Shown here piece after piece: positions 60,943 to 64,000 of a stretch of 64,000 bases of DNA; the stretch's first letter is position 1, and every line of letters begins with the position of its first letter. The translations under genes were made by a program, and so were the position numbers. Where the stretch lies: contig NZ_MLBG01000001.1 in NCBI RefSeq assembly GCF_001936595.1, forward strand, positions 81,072 to 145,071, read 5' to 3'. The notes beneath the pieces were generated by a model. It ran no database searches. It saw only the letters and a list, made by a program, of their open reading frames with translations, and was not told where the DNA came from. The stretch comes from Desulfovibrio sp. DV (GTDB taxonomy: Bacteria; Desulfobacterota; Desulfovibrionia; Desulfovibrionales; Desulfovibrionaceae).

Positions 60943-61137
60943 AGAGCGGAGCCTCTTTTAGTAAAATTGGGTGTCCAAGAAAACTCTAGGTCAATCCAAT
61001 TGACCAGCTTGACCACGCTTGCGGTGTTACGTCGGTTGACCACAAAAATGTTCACATGTAGTCAAAGCCTATATGGAATCGTTTTGGCTCAAATTCAAAA
61101 GTCTCGTTCTTGAACAGAACCAGGGGGAGAAAAAGTT

Positions 61138-61674
61138 ATGAAAATTGCCTTGCGAAGAATGCTTTCAACGCTTGGAGTTGTAAGTATAGTTCTGATGTCA
61201 ATTTGTGTTTATGCGGCTGAAGATGATTTATTGAACTTTATTCCTGCTATTGTAAAAGCCCAATCATCAGTAAACCCTATTGGAACTTGGACTGGGACCG
61301 GTGTTGCTGCATCTCATGCCTGGGATGGTTCTGGCGATCAACGTTGTGATGGGCTTGATATAACAGTGACTGTATCAGCTTCAGCGACCAATGGCGTGTA
61401 TCTTGTAACGTATTCAATCCCTAGCTTTTGTATGGGAACTTGGGGTTTTACTAATATACCAGGGATTTTGGTTGGTAATCGTTTGGTTTTTAATTATGCT
61501 GGTTTTGCTGATATCGGAAGTCCTGGAAGTACGGCAAGAATGGCTATGGATTTAAGGGCTGAGTTAGTGGTTAGCAATAATTCTGCTTCATTCGTTATAC
61601 AAAATAATGGAAGTGCTTTCTCTCCAGAAAAGGCCATCGCTTGGGTTATGGGAGGCACATTGACTAAGCAATAG
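61138..61674 (+). CDS. AT-rich secreted cargo protein, 178 aa
   Basis: GGGGGAG before ATG 61138. Signal peptide (MLSTLGVVSIVLMSICVYAA) then a beta-rich body with PIGTWTGTGVAASHAWDGSGD and IVSNNSASFVIQNNG-like repeats; two cysteines (RCDGL, FCMGTWG) could form a disulfide. Low GC, likely a lysogenic-conversion (moron) gene; the function is unknown. Upstream are three TTGACCA copies (61000, 61009, 61036), one in an inverted pair with GGTCAA (60989), and a terminator follows. Confidence 0.75.
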   Translation: MKIALRRMLSTLGVVSIVLMSICVYAAEDDLLNFIPAIVKAQSSVNPIGTWTGTGVAASHAWDGSGDQRCDGLDITVTVSASATNGVYLVTYSIPSFCMGTWGFTNIPGILVGNRLVFNYAGFADIGSPGSTARMAMDLRAELVVSNNSASFVIQNNGSAFSPEKAIAWVMGGTLTKQ

Positions 61675-61720
61675 GGCCAGTTCGCATTTTCGTTTCGTGC
61701 CTTCTACAAAACGCACGGCG

Positions 61721-61767
61721 AGACCCGTTTTCGCAGGTACTTTTCTGCTTAAACGGGTCTTTCTTTT
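61721..61767 (+). terminator. intrinsic terminator after the cargo gene
   Basis: Stem AGACCCGTTT (61721-61730) and AAACGGGTCT (61751-61760), a 20-base loop, then TTCTTTT. It ends the cargo-gene transcript and separates it from the minus-strand umuDC operon. Confidence 0.75.
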
Positions 61768-61857
61768 GTCTTGTGAATGACCCACCATGGCCAGCCCCCG
61801 AGAACTATACGCCCCTGTTTCTCTTGACATTGAGGTGGGACGCCTAGTGGCGTCAAC

Positions 61858-61938
61858 AGGGATGCGGTGGAGGCCATCCGGCTGGCTGGCAAGCGGGCCA
61901 TCGAGGCGGCGGTGGTCTGGCCGGCGCTGCCGGGGTAG
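61858..61938 (+). pseudogene. duplicated 3' end of the tail-fibre-associated gene
   Basis: Reads DAVEAIRLAGKRAIEAAVVWPALPG then TAG, close to the C terminus of the gene ending at 60942, but with an internal deletion of about 12 codons. It lies right of the cargo gene, so the cargo region is bracketed by this duplication. Confidence 0.75.
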
Positions 61939-61941
61939 GGG

Positions 61942-63222
61942 TTAGGTCTTCACCACCGGCAGTTCCAGCCACGACGTGGTGTAGTGCGGCGACCGCATGG
62001 CCTGCTTCATTTTCCAGTCCTGTTTGATGCCGCAGGCGGCGAAGCGCAGGGTGTCGCGCCCCCAGCGGGCGTTGGTCTTGTCCAGGACGGCCATGAGGCG
62101 TTCGCCTTTGGGGTTGGCCAGGGTGGCCGGCTCCAGCAGGGAGAGCTGGCGGCAGCCGAAGGACTCCAGGCCGGACAGCATGACGCCGGCCTTTTTGTAG
62201 CGGTAGCCTTTCCGAAAAATGCGATCCAGCACCTGCAGCGCCACCGTGAGAATCTCGGCCGTGTGGGCCGTCGCCATCGGCAACGCGCCGAAGGCGGAAT
62301 TGGCGTATTGCGGTTCGCCGGCGATGAACGTGTTGGTCTGCACCCAGACCGTGACCCCGTTGGCCACCAAGCGCCCCGCCCGCATGCGTTCTGCCGCGCG
62401 GGTGACGTAGACGGCCAGGGCCTCGCGCATCTCCTCGATATGCACCACTGGCTTGCCGAATGACCGCGAGGCCGCCACGGACTTTTTGGCCGGGGCGATG
62501 GTCTCCAGATCGATGCATGGGATGCCGCGCAGCTCGAGCAGGGTGTGCAGGCCGCCGACGGTCATCCGCTTCCTGACAAAATCCCGAGGCAGATCCCGGA
62601 ACTGGCGGGCGTTGGTCACGCCGTGGCGTTCGAGCATGGCGGCGTAGCGCCGGCCGATGCCCCAGACATCTTCCACGTTGACTCGCTCCAGGAGCGCATC
62701 CGGATCGGGGCAGGTCCCGAAGTCCAGCACGCCTTCCAGCGCCGGATCCTTCTTGGCCAGCTTGTTGGCCACCTTGGCCAGCGTCTTGGTGGGGCCAAGG
62801 CCGATGGACACGGGGATGCCGGTCCAGCGGACAACGGTTTCGCGGATATGCCGGCTGTAGCCGGCCACGTCGCCGGGCATGCCGGTCAGATCCAGGAACG
62901 CCTCGTCGATGGAGTAGATTTCCAGATTCGGGGTGAAGCGGGCCAGGGTCTTCATGACCCGGGCCGACAGGTCGCCGTAGAGAGTATAGTTTGAGGAGAA
63001 GACCGCCACGTCGTGGCGTCGGAACAGCTCGTGGCATTCGAAAGCCGGCTTGCCCATGGGAATGCCCATGGCCTTGGCCTCGGCTGAGCGGGCGATGACG
63101 CAGCCGTCGTTGTTGGACAGCACGACGACCGCCCGGTTGCGCAGGGATGGGACGAACACCTTTTCGCAGGAGGCGTAAAAGGTGTTGCAGTCCACCAGGG
63201 CCAGGATCCGGCCGGCAGCCAT
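61942..63222 (-). CDS. umuC: DNA polymerase V catalytic subunit UmuC
   Basis: 426-residue Y-family polymerase: catalytic ALVDCNTFYASCEK and YSIDEAFLDLTG, helix-hairpin-helix GIPVSIGLGPTKTLAKVANKLAK and DVWGIGRRYAAML, little finger with YRYKKAGVMLSGLE. It performs error-prone translesion synthesis with UmuD' and RecA. The gene starts five bases after the umuD stop. It may be prophage cargo or the first backbone operon right of the prophage. Confidence 0.95.
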   Translation of the reverse strand: MAAGRILALVDCNTFYASCEKVFVPSLRNRAVVVLSNNDGCVIARSAEAKAMGIPMGKPAFECHELFRRHDVAVFSSNYTLYGDLSARVMKTLARFTPNLEIYSIDEAFLDLTGMPGDVAGYSRHIRETVVRWTGIPVSIGLGPTKTLAKVANKLAKKDPALEGVLDFGTCPDPDALLERVNVEDVWGIGRRYAAMLERHGVTNARQFRDLPRDFVRKRMTVGGLHTLLELRGIPCIDLETIAPAKKSVAASRSFGKPVVHIEEMREALAVYVTRAAERMRAGRLVANGVTVWVQTNTFIAGEPQYANSAFGALPMATAHTAEILTVALQVLDRIFRKGYRYKKAGVMLSGLESFGCRQLSLLEPATLANPKGERLMAVLDKTNARWGRDTLRFAACGIKQDWKMKQAMRSPHYTTSWLELPVVKT

Positions 63223-63227
63223 GGCGC

Positions 63228-63656
63228 TCAGGTCCGGTGGATGACGAAGGTGACCACGCCCCAGATCTCGAATGAGGATTCCGGATGCACTTCAAGCGGC
63301 GTGTAGGCCGGGTTTTCGGGCATGAGGAACAGCCGGCCGTCCTGCAGGCGCAGGCGCTTGACCGTCAGCTCGCCGTTCACGGCCGCGATGACGATGCGCC
63401 CAGGCAATGGCTCCATGGCCCGGTCCACCACCAGGACATCGCCGGAGTGGATCCCGGCATCGCGCATGGAATCGCCGCTGGCCCGCACGTAAAAGGTTGC
63501 GGCCGGATGGGCGATGCACAGCTCGTTGAGGTCCAGGGCCTGATCCAGATAATCCTCGGCCGGACTGGGGAATCCGGCCGAAACCGGCGCCAGATACAGC
63601 GGCAGGGGCAGGGCGGTACGGGCCGCTAGACGGTTGAGGTGCGGGTGGGCGCTCAT
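63228..63656 (-). CDS. umuD: UmuD (LexA/S24-type autoprotease)
   Basis: 142-residue SOS mutagenesis protein. Cleavage site Ala27-Gly28 (VSAGFPSPAEDY), catalytic Ser63 (ASGDSMRDAGI) and Lys100 (ELTVKRLRL). RecA-stimulated self-cleavage gives UmuD', the partner of UmuC. Two 13-bp direct repeats lie upstream. umuD starts at 63656 and precedes umuC in the same transcript. Confidence 0.95.
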   Translation of the reverse strand: MSAHPHLNRLAARTALPLPLYLAPVSAGFPSPAEDYLDQALDLNELCIAHPAATFYVRASGDSMRDAGIHSGDVLVVDRAMEPLPGRIVIAAVNGELTVKRLRLQDGRLFLMPENPAYTPLEVHPESSFEIWGVVTFVIHRT

Positions 63657-63690
63657 GTGGCCCTTCTAGGGCGAAACGGAATCGTTGTCT

Positions 63691-63723
63691 ATTAATATAA
63701 ACAAACGTCAATTGATATAAACA
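63691..63723 (-). promoter_or_regulatory. two 13-bp AT-rich direct repeats upstream of umuD
   Basis: ATTAATATAAACA (63691-63703) and ATTGATATAAACA (63711-63723), 20 bp apart, i.e. on the same DNA face. They sit 35-67 bases upstream of the umuD start. Candidate operator for LexA or a phage-type repressor. The consensus does not obviously match a known LexA box. Confidence 0.5.
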
Positions 63724-63767
63724 ATGAGATCAAAGCCTTGTCCGGGCCAGAAAACGCCACGGATGGG

Positions 63768-64000
63768 GCTGCGACTTGACCCCGTTTTCCCTTCTGCTAC
63801 GCTGGGTGTTTGTGACCCCTGCCGTTCGGACCCGTTGCGACTTGACCCCGTTTTCCCTTCTGCTACGCTCCGCTCGGCCATCACGTCGTTGACGAACCGG
63901 TTGCGACTTGACCCCGTTTTCCCTTCTGCTACGCTAAACGAGAGCCGCCCCAGTGCGTCAACACCGTTGCGACTTGACCCCGTTTTCCCTTCTGCTACGC
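63768..64000. CRISPR. CRISPR array, 36-nt repeats, 30-nt spacers (runs off edge)
   Basis: Repeats at 63768-63803, 63834-63869, 63900-63935 and 63966-64000 (35 of 36 bases, cut by the window). Repeats start GTTGCGACTTGACC and end TTCTGCTACGCT; the first has C at position 2 and may be the older (trailer) end. Spacers of exactly 30 bases: 63804-63833, 63870-63899, 63936-63965. The 36/30 geometry with no cas genes in view does not settle the type. If the degenerate left repeat is the trailer, the leader lies to the right. Confidence 0.95.

Noticed and set aside
63804..63965. CRISPR spacers targeting the prophage in this window
   Set aside because: No match of any of the three 30-nt spacers was found by eye; a computed search is needed.

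Overview
The window looks like chromosomal DNA of a sulfate-reducing deltaproteobacterium of the Desulfovibrio/Solidesulfovibrio type. The clues are high GC with strong G/C third positions, a group III (clostridial/methanogen-like) molybdenum nitrogenase operon with the two PII-like nifI genes between nifH and nifD, a giant NAD-glutamate dehydrogenase, and a cytoplasmic molybdopterin oxidoreductase. The genus is inferred from gene content and style; no 16S rRNA is present.

Layout. 1-24.9 kb is host backbone: a giant NAD-glutamate dehydrogenase; a lower-GC hydrolase/HxlR-regulator pair with a duplicated Tat-like signal; two TPR proteins, one fused to a degenerate receiver domain; a LemA plus DUF2207 membrane pair whose DUF2207 gene is split by an A6 homopolymer frameshift; a soluble sensor kinase; a molybdopterin oxidoreductase coupled to an ABM-fold protein; the convergent operon nifH-nifI1-nifI2-nifD-nifK-[2Fe-2S] ferredoxin behind a good sigma-54 promoter; tex; and several small genes.

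24.9-29.7 kb is an integrative island bounded by two 78-bp direct repeats. Each repeat holds the 3' part of a tRNA-Arg(CCG) and its terminator. Between them lie an AT-rich zinc-ribbon/deoxyribosyltransferase-like gene (possible defence gene), relics of a prophage related to the next one, an SH3 protein, a secreted beta-helix protein and an integrase relic. The arrangement suggests two successive integrations at one tRNA gene.

29.7-~61.9 kb is a lambda-type siphovirus prophage in one orientation: P4-type helicase/primase, iteron-like repeats, primase, ParB-methyltransferase, small terminase, HD and ASCH proteins, GpA-type large terminase, an AT-rich three-gene membrane cassette that truncates a hicB gene, gpW-like protein, portal, S49 protease/scaffold, decoration protein, capsid, lysis genes (holin-like, transglycosylase, overlapping Rz/Rz1), TraR, tail genes with a textbook A-AAA-AAC -1 frameshift site between the two tail chaperone frames, a 2010-residue tape measure, tail fibre, and a secreted AT-rich cargo protein flanked by a partial duplication. 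No integrase or repressor for this prophage is in view; they may lie beyond the right edge or be lost.

61.9-64 kb holds a umuD-umuC SOS polymerase operon on the minus strand with two 13-bp direct repeats upstream. A CRISPR array (36-nt repeats, 30-nt spacers) then runs off the right end; no cas genes are visible.
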